In this document: positions 1 to 6,055 of the stretch, in pieces | Numbering within the stretch: the first letter of the stretch is position 1 | Layout: every line of letters begins with the position of its first letter | Assembly: GCA_002423265.1 (NCBI GenBank) | Contig: DIVE01000079.1 | Location: 14,745-20,829 of the forward strand | Source: Methylophilaceae bacterium UBA6140 | GTDB lineage: Bacteria > Pseudomonadota > Gammaproteobacteria > Burkholderiales > Methylophilaceae | DNA length: 6,085 nucleotides | Reading direction: 5' to 3' | Position numbers and translations under genes: made by a program | Notes under the pieces: generated by a model | Told to the model about the DNA's origin: nothing | Database searches by the model: none | What the model saw: the letters and a program-made list of their open reading frames with translations, nothing else

Positions 1-252
1 AATGCATTGAAGCACGCCAATGCCGACTGGATAGACATCCGGCTGGAAGTGATTGAAACGGGAGAGCTGCAATTGACAATAAAAGATAACGGCAAGGGGA
101 TGGATTTCTGCAAGGTCGATCAAAGCCGCCATTTCGGTTTGCTTGGCATGCGTGAACGTGCGCAGGCGCTACACGGCACATTCAGCATCGACTCGGCGCT
201 GGATGAAGGCACCACGATCCGTATCAATATCCCGAAAGGCGGCAAGGCATGA
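1..252 (+). CDS. Sensor histidine kinase, C-terminal fragment (NarL/DegS-type HATPase domain)
   Basis: This is the 3' end of a gene that begins before the window; 83 codons are visible and the frame is open from base 1. The fragment is the ATP-binding half of a histidine kinase catalytic domain. It starts inside the N box (NALKHANA), continues to the G1 box (DNGKGM, residues 29-34) and the G2 box (GLLGMRERA), and ends with the GTTIRINIP strand. The GLLGMRERA form and the short tail are typical of the HisKA_3/NarX-DegS-UhpB class, whose partners are LuxR-type regulators, and such a regulator follows. The stop overlaps the next start as ATGA, which indicates one operon with translational coupling. 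The sensor and dimerisation domains lie outside the window, so the signal and membrane location are unknown. The TTG at base 7 is an internal leucine of the N box, not a start. Confidence 0.93.
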   Translation, partial: NALKHANADWIDIRLEVIETGELQLTIKDNGKGMDFCKVDQSRHFGLLGMRERAQALHGTFSIDSALDEGTTIRINIPKGGKA

Positions 253-887
253 GTCAGGTCAATGTGTTGCTGGTAGATGACCACGCCGTTGTCCGCATGG
301 GATTCAAGATGCTGCTGGAATCAGCCTCTGATATCAAGGTGGTGGGCGAGGCGGAGAGCGGCGAGCAGGCCGTGAAACTTTACATGGAGCTGCACCCCGA
401 TGTGGTGGTGATGGATATCACCATGCCGGGTATCGGCGGCCTGGAGGCGATCGAGCGCATCATGGCGAAGGAAAATCATGCGCGCATTCTTGTTCTCAGC
501 GCCCATGAGGATTCGGTACACCCCAAGCGCGTATTGAATGCGGGCGCCATGGGTTATCTGACCAAGCGTAGCGCGGCTGAGGAATTGATCAAGGCGATCA
601 GGACGGTCGCCGGCGGCAAGCGTTATCTGGAGGCCAGTGTGGCCCAGCAGATGGCGATCCAGCAGCTATCCGGCGAACAGAACCCGGTCGATGTGCTGTC
701 CGACCGGGAATTCGAGGTTTTCATGGCGCTGGCCAAGGGTAAAACCACCAATGACATTGCCGAAACCCTGTGTCTTTCGCCAAGAACGGTCGGCACCCAT
801 CTGTACAATATCAAGCAGAAACTGAACGCCAACAACTCCGCCGAGATTGCGCTAATTGCCATGCGGTCGGGCTTGATCGATCCTTGA
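249..887 (+). CDS. NarL/FixJ-family response regulator (UvrY/GacA-like)
   Basis: A complete 212-residue two-component response regulator. The receiver domain covers about residues 4-120: acidic pair D10/D11, probable phosphorylated aspartate D56 in VVMDITMPG, switch residue S84 and conserved lysine K106 in GYLTK. A LuxR-type helix-turn-helix covers about residues 147-210, with LSDREFEV, the GKTTNDIAETL helix and the recognition segment LSPRTVGTHLYNIKQKL. Length is normal for the family. The linker with GGKRY and VAQQMAIQQL, and the MPGIGGLEA motif, recall UvrY/GacA, but many NarL-type regulators share these, so no symbol is given. It presumably accepts phosphate from the kinase encoded just upstream, whose stop it overlaps by 4 nt, and then acts on DNA in the cytoplasm. 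Targets are unknown. The gene ends 19 nt before a strong terminator. Confidence 0.95.
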   Translation: MSQVNVLLVDDHAVVRMGFKMLLESASDIKVVGEAESGEQAVKLYMELHPDVVVMDITMPGIGGLEAIERIMAKENHARILVLSAHEDSVHPKRVLNAGAMGYLTKRSAAEELIKAIRTVAGGKRYLEASVAQQMAIQQLSGEQNPVDVLSDREFEVFMALAKGKTTNDIAETLCLSPRTVGTHLYNIKQKLNANNSAEIALIAMRSGLIDP

Positions 888-906
888 AGCCAGGCCTGGT
901 GGATGG

Positions 907-938
907 GCAAAAAGCCGGTCATCCGACCGGCTTTTTGC
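907..938. terminator. Bidirectional rho-independent terminator
   Basis: A perfect 14-bp inverted repeat: arm GCAAAAAGCCGGTC at 907-920, loop ATCC at 921-924, complementary arm at 925-938. The GC-rich core GCCGGTC is flanked by five A on one side and five T on the other, so RNA from either strand has a strong stem ending in a U run. It sits between the end of the plus-strand response regulator (887) and the end of the minus-strand transporter (980), where a shared terminator for convergent units is expected. Confidence 0.9.
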
Positions 939-979
939 TGCCTTGCGCTTTTGGCGGTGTCTGTTTTTGAGTGATTGGC

Positions 980-1891
980 TTATCTTGGCGAGGCGCGCAC
1001 GCTGATGATGCCGCCCAGCACGATCAGCGCGACTGCGATCCAGCGGTCTGCGGAAAGGGTTTCTCCCCAGAGCATGATGCCGAACAGGCTGGCGATCAGG
1101 ACTGTGGTGTAGGCGAGGCTGCCCACCACCAGATGGTTGCCGGTACGATAGGCGCGGGTCATGGCGAATTGCGCGAGGGTGGCGGAGGCGCCGAGGCCGA
1201 GCAACAGCGGCAGATCTTTCCATGAAAGCGGATTGAAATGATGCACCAGCATCCAGAAGCCAGCCCCTATGGTGCACACCAGAGTGAAATAGAATACGGT
1301 GCGCCAGTCCGGCTCACCGGATCGCGCCAGTTGGGTGACATGTACGTAGACAATGCCTGCGGTGAGGCCGGAAAGCAGGCCGATTGTGCCTGCCAGCAGC
1401 TCATCGGCATCGAGGCTGGGTTTCAGAAGCAGTGCGACGCCGGCAAAGCCCAGCACGATTGCGAGAATCAGAATCTTGCGTGGTCTTTCGTGCAGCATGA
1501 ACGGCGCAAACATGGCCATGAACAGCGGTGAGGTGTAGTTGAGCGTGACGGCGGTCGCCAGCGGCAATGCGTTGATCGCGTAAAAGAACATCACCAGCGA
1601 GACGAAGCCGAGGATGGATCGCGTCATCTGTTTGCCGAGTACCGGTGTGCGCAGCTGCAGATTTTGTCTTCTTGCCAGTACGAAAATGAAGAGCAGGCCG
1701 AAAAACGAGCGGTAGAACACCAGTTCGGCGCTGCTGAAAGTCTGGCCGCCGATCTTGACCAGCACCCCCATGATGGCAAAGAAAAAGGCAGCCACCAACA
1801 TCCACAGGCTGCCCGGCTTGTTGATCGCTAATCGCGGCAGGTTCAAGGTCTGCTGTTCAACAGATGAGGTTCGAGTTGACGGCGCAGCCAT
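980..1891 (-). CDS. EamA-family drug/metabolite (DMT) transporter
   Basis: A 303-residue inner-membrane protein of the EamA/RhaT type (DMT superfamily). It has two homologous halves, roughly residues 29-157 and 168-298, with about ten hydrophobic helices in total. Recognisable are the first helix with VAAFFFAIMGVLVKIGG, the FYRSFFGLLF helix, and the motif AINALPLATAVTLNYTSPLF ending in HERP. The second half repeats the pattern with YTTVLIASLFGIMLWGETLS. Such carriers move small metabolites; the substrate cannot be told from sequence. The ATG at 1891 is chosen because GGAG lies about 11 nt upstream; it overlaps the upstream oxygenase gene by 49 nt. Alternatives are a TTG at 1846 (TTGA overlap with the oxygenase stop, 288 residues) or an ATG at 1801 (273 residues, right at the first helix). 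The frame is open further upstream, but that part is a shadow of the oxygenase gene. Confidence 0.9.
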   Translation of the reverse strand: MAAPSTRTSSVEQQTLNLPRLAINKPGSLWMLVAAFFFAIMGVLVKIGGQTFSSAELVFYRSFFGLLFIFVLARRQNLQLRTPVLGKQMTRSILGFVSLVMFFYAINALPLATAVTLNYTSPLFMAMFAPFMLHERPRKILILAIVLGFAGVALLLKPSLDADELLAGTIGLLSGLTAGIVYVHVTQLARSGEPDWRTVFYFTLVCTIGAGFWMLVHHFNPLSWKDLPLLLGLGASATLAQFAMTRAYRTGNHLVVGSLAYTTVLIASLFGIMLWGETLSADRWIAVALIVLGGIISVRASPR

Positions 1892-2997
1892 TGATGGAAG
1901 TGCTCCATGCCGGTTTCCATCGGATGCTGATAGGGGCCGCGCTCGTCCAGACCTTGTTTGAACAGCGCTGCACGCCCTTGTTGCATGCGCTCGCAGATAT
2001 CCTTGTCCTCGACGGCAGTTTCGTTGTAGGCCGCCTGATGGGCCTTGACGAACTCCTCCTCGAACAGGGCGATGTCCTCGGGATAATAAAACTCGACCAC
2101 GTTGGTGCAGGCATCGACGCCGCGCGGAATGATATGGGAGACGACCAGCACGTTCGGATACCACTCGATCATCAGGAATGGATAATAGACCAGCCAGATC
2201 GCGCCATGCTTCGGCAGGCGGTCGTGGTTGTAGTTGAGTACCTGATCCTGCCATTGCTTGTAGACGGCAGAGCCGGGTTTTTGCAACGCCTGCTTGATGC
2301 CGACGGTCTGCACGCTGTACCAGTCGCCGAACTGCCAATTCAGGTTGTCGCAATCGACGAAGCGATCAAGGCCCGGATGGAACGGACCGACATGGTAGTC
2401 CTCAAGATAAACCTCGATGAAGGTTTTCCAGTTGAAGTTGTATTCCTCTACCATCACGCGGTTGAGCAGATAGCCGCTGAAATCGAAATCCTGTTTGCAG
2501 CCCAGCCTTGCGAGGTCTTTGGCGATGTCGCGTTTGCTGTCGAACAGCAGGCCCTGCCAGTTTTGCAATGAGGTCTGATCCAGATGCAGGCAGGGATTCT
2601 GCTCGAAATGCGGGGCTCCGATCAGCTCGCCATTCAGGTTGTAGGTCCAGCGATGCAGCGGGCAGACGATATGGCAGGCATTGCCGCGGCCGTTGAGCAT
2701 GATGGCCTGCCGGTGGCGGCAAATGTTGCTGACCAGCTCGATCCGGTTGTCATTGTTGACCAGCACTCTGGCTTCGTTCATCCACTCGAGCGCATGGAAA
2801 TCGCCGGGATTGTTCACCATCAGCCGGTGGCCGATATACTGAGGTGAAGACGGAAACAGAAACTTCTGTTCTAGTGCGTAGATCGCGGGGTCTATGTACC
2901 AGGATACCGGCAATTGCGACTGGTAGCCGGAGGCTGTGGTCTCGAAAGAGGCGAGTTTGGTGGAATTGAGCTCGGACATGGCGTTTACTTGTGTCAT
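1843..2997 (-). CDS. Rieske non-heme iron oxygenase, alpha (catalytic) subunit
   Basis: A 384-residue cytoplasmic oxygenase of the ring-hydroxylating dioxygenase alpha-subunit family (COG4638 type). The N-terminal Rieske domain carries the [2Fe-2S] ligands C93-x-H95 and, after 16 residues, C112-x2-H115 (ICRHRQ and VCPLHRW). The C-terminal catalytic domain has NWKTFIEVYLEDYHVGPFH, giving iron ligands H202 and H207; the third, carboxylate ligand is probably D331 or D333 in VEDKDICERMQQG. The bridging position that is Asp in naphthalene dioxygenase aligns with E199, as in CntA and related quaternary-amine oxygenases. The substrate is not known, and no beta subunit, ferredoxin or reductase is present here. 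ATG 2997 is chosen; ATG 2979 is almost as likely (378 residues), since neither has a clear ribosome binding site. A TTG at 3117 would add 40 residues but is poorly supported. The stop lies inside the transporter gene that follows. Confidence 0.93.
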   Translation of the reverse strand: MTQVNAMSELNSTKLASFETTASGYQSQLPVSWYIDPAIYALEQKFLFPSSPQYIGHRLMVNNPGDFHALEWMNEARVLVNNDNRIELVSNICRHRQAIMLNGRGNACHIVCPLHRWTYNLNGELIGAPHFEQNPCLHLDQTSLQNWQGLLFDSKRDIAKDLARLGCKQDFDFSGYLLNRVMVEEYNFNWKTFIEVYLEDYHVGPFHPGLDRFVDCDNLNWQFGDWYSVQTVGIKQALQKPGSAVYKQWQDQVLNYNHDRLPKHGAIWLVYYPFLMIEWYPNVLVVSHIIPRGVDACTNVVEFYYPEDIALFEEEFVKAHQAAYNETAVEDKDICERMQQGRAALFKQGLDERGPYQHPMETGMEHFHQWLRRQLEPHLLNSRP

Positions 2998-3031
2998 GAT
3001 TAAACGATCGTCGAATATCGAAGCGATTGAT

Positions 3032-3059
3032 TTGATACCGGTTTTCAGCAAGCCCTCAA
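3032..3059 (-). promoter_or_regulatory. Possible sigma-70 promoter for the oxygenase-transporter unit
   Basis: On the minus strand, TTGAGG (3059-3054) and TATCAA (3037-3032) are separated by 16 nt. Each matches four of six consensus bases. They lie 35 nt upstream of the ATG at 2997. The position fits, but matches of this quality occur by chance. Confidence 0.25.
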
Positions 3060-3230
3060 TTTTGCCCCAAAGTCCGGTTTTAATAAACCATTTTCGGCTC
3101 GCAGAGCCGGCCTGCAAGCTGATCCGAATTTCACCGGAAGCAGCCGTGATTCTTGATTAATCGCAGGTTTTAGGCTACCCTCGGGGTTGCTGGAATATGG
3201 CGGTATTTCACCGTACACGAATTTCATCAG

Positions 3231-3235
3231 AGGAG
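3231..3235 (+). promoter_or_regulatory. Strong ribosome binding site of the 34-codon micro-ORF
   Basis: AGGAG, within AGAGGAGAT, lies 9 nt upstream of the ATG at 3245. It is the best Shine-Dalgarno sequence in the window and is the main reason to treat the short frame behind it as a real gene. Confidence 0.75.
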
Positions 3236-3244
3236 ATCAAGCAC

Positions 3245-3349
3245 ATGAAAAACCCATTGGATTCGATTACCGGAACGATTGTTTCCGGGCTGGTGCTGAC
3301 GCTGGTTTTATATCTGTTCCTGAAGAATTTTATTCTGGCGGGGGTGTAA
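3245..3349 (+). CDS. 34-residue single-pass membrane micro-protein
   Basis: A short frame starting MKNPLDSITGTIVSGLVL and ending LKNFILAGV. Residues about 9-26 form one continuous hydrophobic stretch (ITGTIVSGLVLTLVLYLF), then a lysine-asparagine pair, then another short hydrophobic tail, so it should be a small inner-membrane peptide. No known family is recognised. Support for it being real: the AGGAG ribosome binding site 9 nt upstream, the stop separated by a single base from the ATG of the next membrane protein gene, and the lack of any competing gene. Its GGGGG run near the stop also serves as ribosome binding site for that next gene, so the two are probably translationally coupled. It may be a small accessory subunit of the four-helix protein behind it; this is inference only. 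Confidence 0.7.
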   Translation: MKNPLDSITGTIVSGLVLTLVLYLFLKNFILAGV

Positions 3350-3350
3350 C

Positions 3351-3845
3351 ATGGACTTCATGCTTGACGGGATATTCCGCTGGTTGCACATCGTTGCAGG
3401 CGTGACATGGATAGGCCTGCTTTATTACTTCAACCTGGTGCAGGTGCCGGCCATGAAAGAGGCCACGGCTGATGGTACCGCTGCCGGCATTTCCAAACAC
3501 GTCGCGCCGCGTGCCTTGCTCTGGTTCCGCTGGGCTGCGCTGGTGACTTGGTTTGCCGGTGCGGCATTGCTGGGTCCGAACTTCACTCATGCGTTCGCGC
3601 TCGAACCGGCTTATGCCGGCATCGGTATCGGTGCCTGGCTCGGTACGATCATGCTGTTCAACGTATGGGCGCTGATCTGGCCGAACCAGAAAAAGATCCT
3701 GGGATTGGTCGCGGCTACGGATGAAGTCAAGGCCAAGGCCCGACGCGTCGCGTTTCTGGCATCACGAACCAACACCATGCTGTCGATCCCCATGTTGTTT
3801 TTCATGGCGAACGGTTTGACGCACAAGGCTGCCATCGGCCTTTAA
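3351..3845 (+). CDS. Four-helix membrane protein, PuuD/Urate_ox_N-like (former DUF989)
   Basis: A 164-residue protein with about four membrane helices: residues 7-28, 56-75, 90-110 and 133-154. It resembles the membrane domain of PuuD-type urate hydroxylases. Shared-looking features are RWLHIVAGVTWIGLLYYFN (H13, W20, G22), the PRALLWFRWAA segment (53-63), FNVWALIWPNQKK (103-115) and SRTNTMLSIPMLFFM (138-152). Full PuuD proteins have a longer membrane part and a C-terminal cytochrome c domain with a CxxCH haem motif. This one is much shorter and has no CxxCH, so urate oxidation should not be assumed. Conserved histidines (H13, H50) could bind haem or metal, but that is a guess. The start at 3351 is set by the GGGGG run 6 nt upstream and by its position one base after the micro-ORF stop. 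A terminator follows the gene. Confidence 0.8.
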   Translation: MDFMLDGIFRWLHIVAGVTWIGLLYYFNLVQVPAMKEATADGTAAGISKHVAPRALLWFRWAALVTWFAGAALLGPNFTHAFALEPAYAGIGIGAWLGTIMLFNVWALIWPNQKKILGLVAATDEVKAKARRVAFLASRTNTMLSIPMLFFMANGLTHKAAIGL

Positions 3846-3866
3846 GCATCTTTATCCATGCTTTAT

Positions 3867-3905
3867 AAACGGCGGCAGGAGCCGCCGTTTGCATTTTAAT
3901 TTTTA
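3867..3905 (+). terminator. Rho-independent terminator after the PuuD-like gene
   Basis: A perfect 10-bp stem, AAACGGCGGC (3867-3876) with its complement at 3881-3890, around the loop AGGA, followed by the T-rich stretch GCATTTTAATTTTT. It starts 21 nt after the stop codon. It separates the membrane-protein pair from argD, which therefore probably has its own promoter or depends on read-through; the gap before argD is too short (14 nt after the terminator) to hold a full promoter outside the hairpin. Confidence 0.88.
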
Positions 3906-3919
3906 GAGTCAAGAAGAAC

Positions 3920-5101
3920 ATGTCAGAACATTTGATGAACACTTATGGCCGTCAGCCCGTCACTTTCGTCAGAGGCGAAGGTGTCTGGCTGTGGGACGAC
4001 AAGGGTGAGAAATATCTCGATGCCCTGTCAGGCGTCGCCGTCAATGGCCTCGGCCACGCGCACCCGGATCTGGTACGTGCCATTGCCGAACAGGCTGCGA
4101 AGCTGATTCACGTTTCCAATATTTATCACATTGCCGAGCAAGCGCGACTGGCTGACAAGCTGGCCGAAATTTCCGGCATGGACAAGGTGTTCTTCTGCAA
4201 TTCAGGTTGCGAAGCCAACGAAGCGGCGATCAAGCTGGCGCGGCTTTATGGCCATAACAAGGGCATAGAAAGCCCTGAGATCATTGTGATGGAGCGGGCG
4301 TTTCACGGCCGCACCATGGCAACGCTCTCGGCCACCGGCAACCGCAAGGCACAGGCAGGGTTCGAGCCGCTGGTGAGCGGTTTCATCCGCGTACCGTTCG
4401 ATGATCTGGAAGCCGTTAGTCAGGTCGCGTCGCGCAACCAGAATGTTGTGGCGATCCTGGTCGAGCCGGTGCAAGGCGAAGGCGGTATCAACCTGCCACA
4501 CGACGTCAAGGGCTATTTGCAAGGTTTACGCGAGATTTGCGATGCGCATGGCTGGCTGCTGATGCTGGACGAGGTGCAGAGCGGTATCGGCCGTACCGGC
4601 ACCTGGTTTGCCTTTCAGCATAGCGAAGTCGTTCCCGATGTGATGACGCTGGCCAAGGGCCTCGGTTCAGGTGTGCCAATCGGCGCTTGTATCGCCAAGG
4701 GTGCGGCAGCTGACGTCTTTACCTATGGCAAGCACGGTTCGACTTTCGGCGGCAATCCGCTGGCCTCGACAGCAGGGCTGACCACACTTGCGGTGATTGC
4801 CGATCACAAGCTGCGTGAAAATGCAGAGGCCATGGGCAATCATATCTGCGATTTGTTCAGAAGCGAGCTGGCAGGGTTGAGTGGCATCAGGAATATACGC
4901 AATGCCGGTCTCATGATCGGTGTCGAGCTCGATCGTCCATGCGGTGATCTGGTCAGGCAGGCGCTGGAGCAGAAACTGTTGATCAATGTCACGGCAGATA
5001 ACGTCATCAGGCTCCTGCCGCCCTTGGTTATCCAACAAAACGAGGCAAGCCGGATCGTCGAGATACTGGCACCGCTGATCAGGAAATTTCTCAGCGTGTA
5101 A
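3920..5101 (+). CDS. argD: Acetylornithine aminotransferase
   Basis: A 393-residue cytoplasmic class-III PLP aminotransferase, full length for ArgD. It catalyses the reversible transfer of an amino group from glutamate to N-acetylglutamate semialdehyde, giving N-acetylornithine in arginine biosynthesis; many ArgD enzymes also accept succinyl-diaminopimelate. Family landmarks in order: NSGCEANEAAIKLAR (94-108, phosphate binding), AFHGRTMATLSATG (127-140), VEPVQGEGG (181-189), LDEVQSGIGRTG (216-227, with D217 facing the pyridine nitrogen), the PLP lysine K246 in TLAKGLGSGVPIGA, and STFGGNPLA (274-282). The N-terminal YGRQPVTFVRGEG is typical of ArgD rather than of 4-aminobutyrate aminotransferases. 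The ATG at 3920 has only a purine-rich AAGAAGAA upstream; ATG 3935 is a less likely alternative. argF follows after 33 nt on the same strand, suggesting co-transcription. Confidence 0.96.
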   Translation: MSEHLMNTYGRQPVTFVRGEGVWLWDDKGEKYLDALSGVAVNGLGHAHPDLVRAIAEQAAKLIHVSNIYHIAEQARLADKLAEISGMDKVFFCNSGCEANEAAIKLARLYGHNKGIESPEIIVMERAFHGRTMATLSATGNRKAQAGFEPLVSGFIRVPFDDLEAVSQVASRNQNVVAILVEPVQGEGGINLPHDVKGYLQGLREICDAHGWLLMLDEVQSGIGRTGTWFAFQHSEVVPDVMTLAKGLGSGVPIGACIAKGAAADVFTYGKHGSTFGGNPLASTAGLTTLAVIADHKLRENAEAMGNHICDLFRSELAGLSGIRNIRNAGLMIGVELDRPCGDLVRQALEQKLLINVTADNVIRLLPPLVIQQNEASRIVEILAPLIRKFLSV

Positions 5102-5134
5102 GCAAGGCGCCTCCAACCGATAGCAGTCAAATTT

Positions 5135-6055
5135 ATGGCAATCAAACACTTTTTACAGTTCAACGATCTGACGGCGGATGAGCTCAATCACATTTTCGAG
5201 CGCACAAGCTGGATCAAGACCCAGTTCAAGAATTATCAACAGTACTGGCCGCTGGTCGATCGCACGCTGGTCATGATTTTCGAGAAAGCCAGCACGCGCA
5301 CGCGTCTCTCGTTCGAGGCCGGCATGCAACAGCTGGGCGGTACGGCTATTTACCTCAATACCCGCGATTCACAGCTGGGTCGCGGCGAGCCGGTGGAAGA
5401 TGCGGCGCAGGTGATTTCGCGCATGAGCGACATCGTCATGATCCGCACCTTCGAACAAGAGATCATTGAGCGCTTCGCCGCCAACTCCCGTGTGCCGGTG
5501 ATTAACGGGCTGACCAACGAATATCACCCCTGCCAGATACTGGCCGATATCTTCACCTTTATCGAACATCGCGGCTCGATCAAGGGCAAGACCGTCGCCT
5601 GGATCGGCGATTCCAACAATGTTTGCAATACCTGGCTGCAGGCCGCGGAAGTGCTGGATTTTAACGTCCATGTCTCCACACCGCCGGGCTACGAAGTCGA
5701 ACAGGAACGCGCCGGTCTCTATGGCCATGCGCACTACGAAGAATTTGCCGACCCGATGGAAGCTGCGCGCGGTGCCGATCTGGTTACCACCGATGTCTGG
5801 ACATCGATGGGTTTTGAAGCCGAAAACGAAGAACGCATGCGCGACTTCGCCGACTGGCAGGTAGATGCCGACATGATGAAAATCGCCGCCAAAGACGCGC
5901 TTTTCATGCACTGCCTGCCGGCTCACCGCGGCGAAGAAGTCGCTGCGGAAGTCATCGACGGCCCCCATAGCGTGGTGTGGGATGAAGCTGAAAATCGTCT
6001 TCACACTCAAAAAGCGTTGATGGAATATTTGTTGTTAGGGAAGGTTGCCGGGTAG
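5135..6055 (+). CDS. argF: Ornithine carbamoyltransferase (anabolic type)
   Basis: A 306-residue cytoplasmic enzyme, normal length for the family, that joins carbamoyl phosphate and ornithine to make citrulline. All signature motifs are intact: the carbamoyl-phosphate loop STRTR (53-57) in FEKASTRTRLSFE, HPCQ (131-134), the second-domain start WIGDSNNV (157-163), the ornithine loop DVWTSMG (220-226) and MHCLPAHRG (258-266, with C260). The STRTR form together with SMG separates it from aspartate carbamoyltransferase. The ATG at 5135 gives the standard N-terminus (KHFLQFNDLT); no strong ribosome binding site is visible in the 33-nt gap after argD, so coupling to argD is possible. The last 20 codons contain one arm of an inverted repeat whose other arm lies beyond the stop. 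The next gene is outside the window. Confidence 0.97.
   Translation: MAIKHFLQFNDLTADELNHIFERTSWIKTQFKNYQQYWPLVDRTLVMIFEKASTRTRLSFEAGMQQLGGTAIYLNTRDSQLGRGEPVEDAAQVISRMSDIVMIRTFEQEIIERFAANSRVPVINGLTNEYHPCQILADIFTFIEHRGSIKGKTVAWIGDSNNVCNTWLQAAEVLDFNVHVSTPPGYEVEQERAGLYGHAHYEEFADPMEAARGADLVTTDVWTSMGFEAENEERMRDFADWQVDADMMKIAAKDALFMHCLPAHRGEEVAAEVIDGPHSVVWDEAENRLHTQKALMEYLLLGKVAG

Larger units (their letters stand above)
2998..3244. other. Divergent intergenic region
   Basis: About 247 bases separate the minus-strand oxygenase from the plus-strand micro-ORF, so promoters for both directions should lie here. Visible elements are a short perfect hairpin at 3095-3109 (stem CGGCTC/GAGCCG, loop GCA), which lacks a U tract and so is not a terminator, and short direct repeats (CCGGTTTT at 3038 and 3074; ATTTCACCG at 3128 and 3205). 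For the plus strand, TTGATT (3153-3158) and TACCCT (3176-3181), 17 nt apart, are a weak promoter candidate. The frames that are open here show no convincing protein. Confidence 0.5.

Noticed and set aside
1892..2353. A 457-residue reading frame extending the EamA transporter far upstream on the minus strand
   Set aside because: The extra N-terminal part is arginine-rich, resembles no protein, and lies wholly inside the well-supported Rieske oxygenase gene in another frame.
1864..2571. A 235-residue plus-strand open frame opposite the oxygenase
   Set aside because: It is the antisense shadow of the Rieske gene, with no recognisable domain and no ribosome binding site evidence.
3095..3109. Hairpin CGGCTC-GCA-GAGCCG considered as a terminator
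   Set aside because: Neither strand has a U tract after the stem, and it lies in the middle of a divergent region where no transcript is expected to end.
3187..3405. A 72-codon plus-strand frame covering the micro-ORF and the start of the PuuD-like gene
   Set aside because: It lies in a different frame from both better-supported genes, lacks a ribosome binding site and overlaps the strong AGGAG site itself.
3351..3845. Calling the four-helix protein a urate hydroxylase (puuD)
   Set aside because: It is much shorter than PuuD, has no cytochrome c domain, and no purine-catabolism gene is nearby; only the family resemblance is kept.
5369..6010. A 213-residue minus-strand open frame opposite argF
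   Set aside because: argF has all its catalytic motifs on the plus strand; the antisense frame shows only the composition expected of a shadow.
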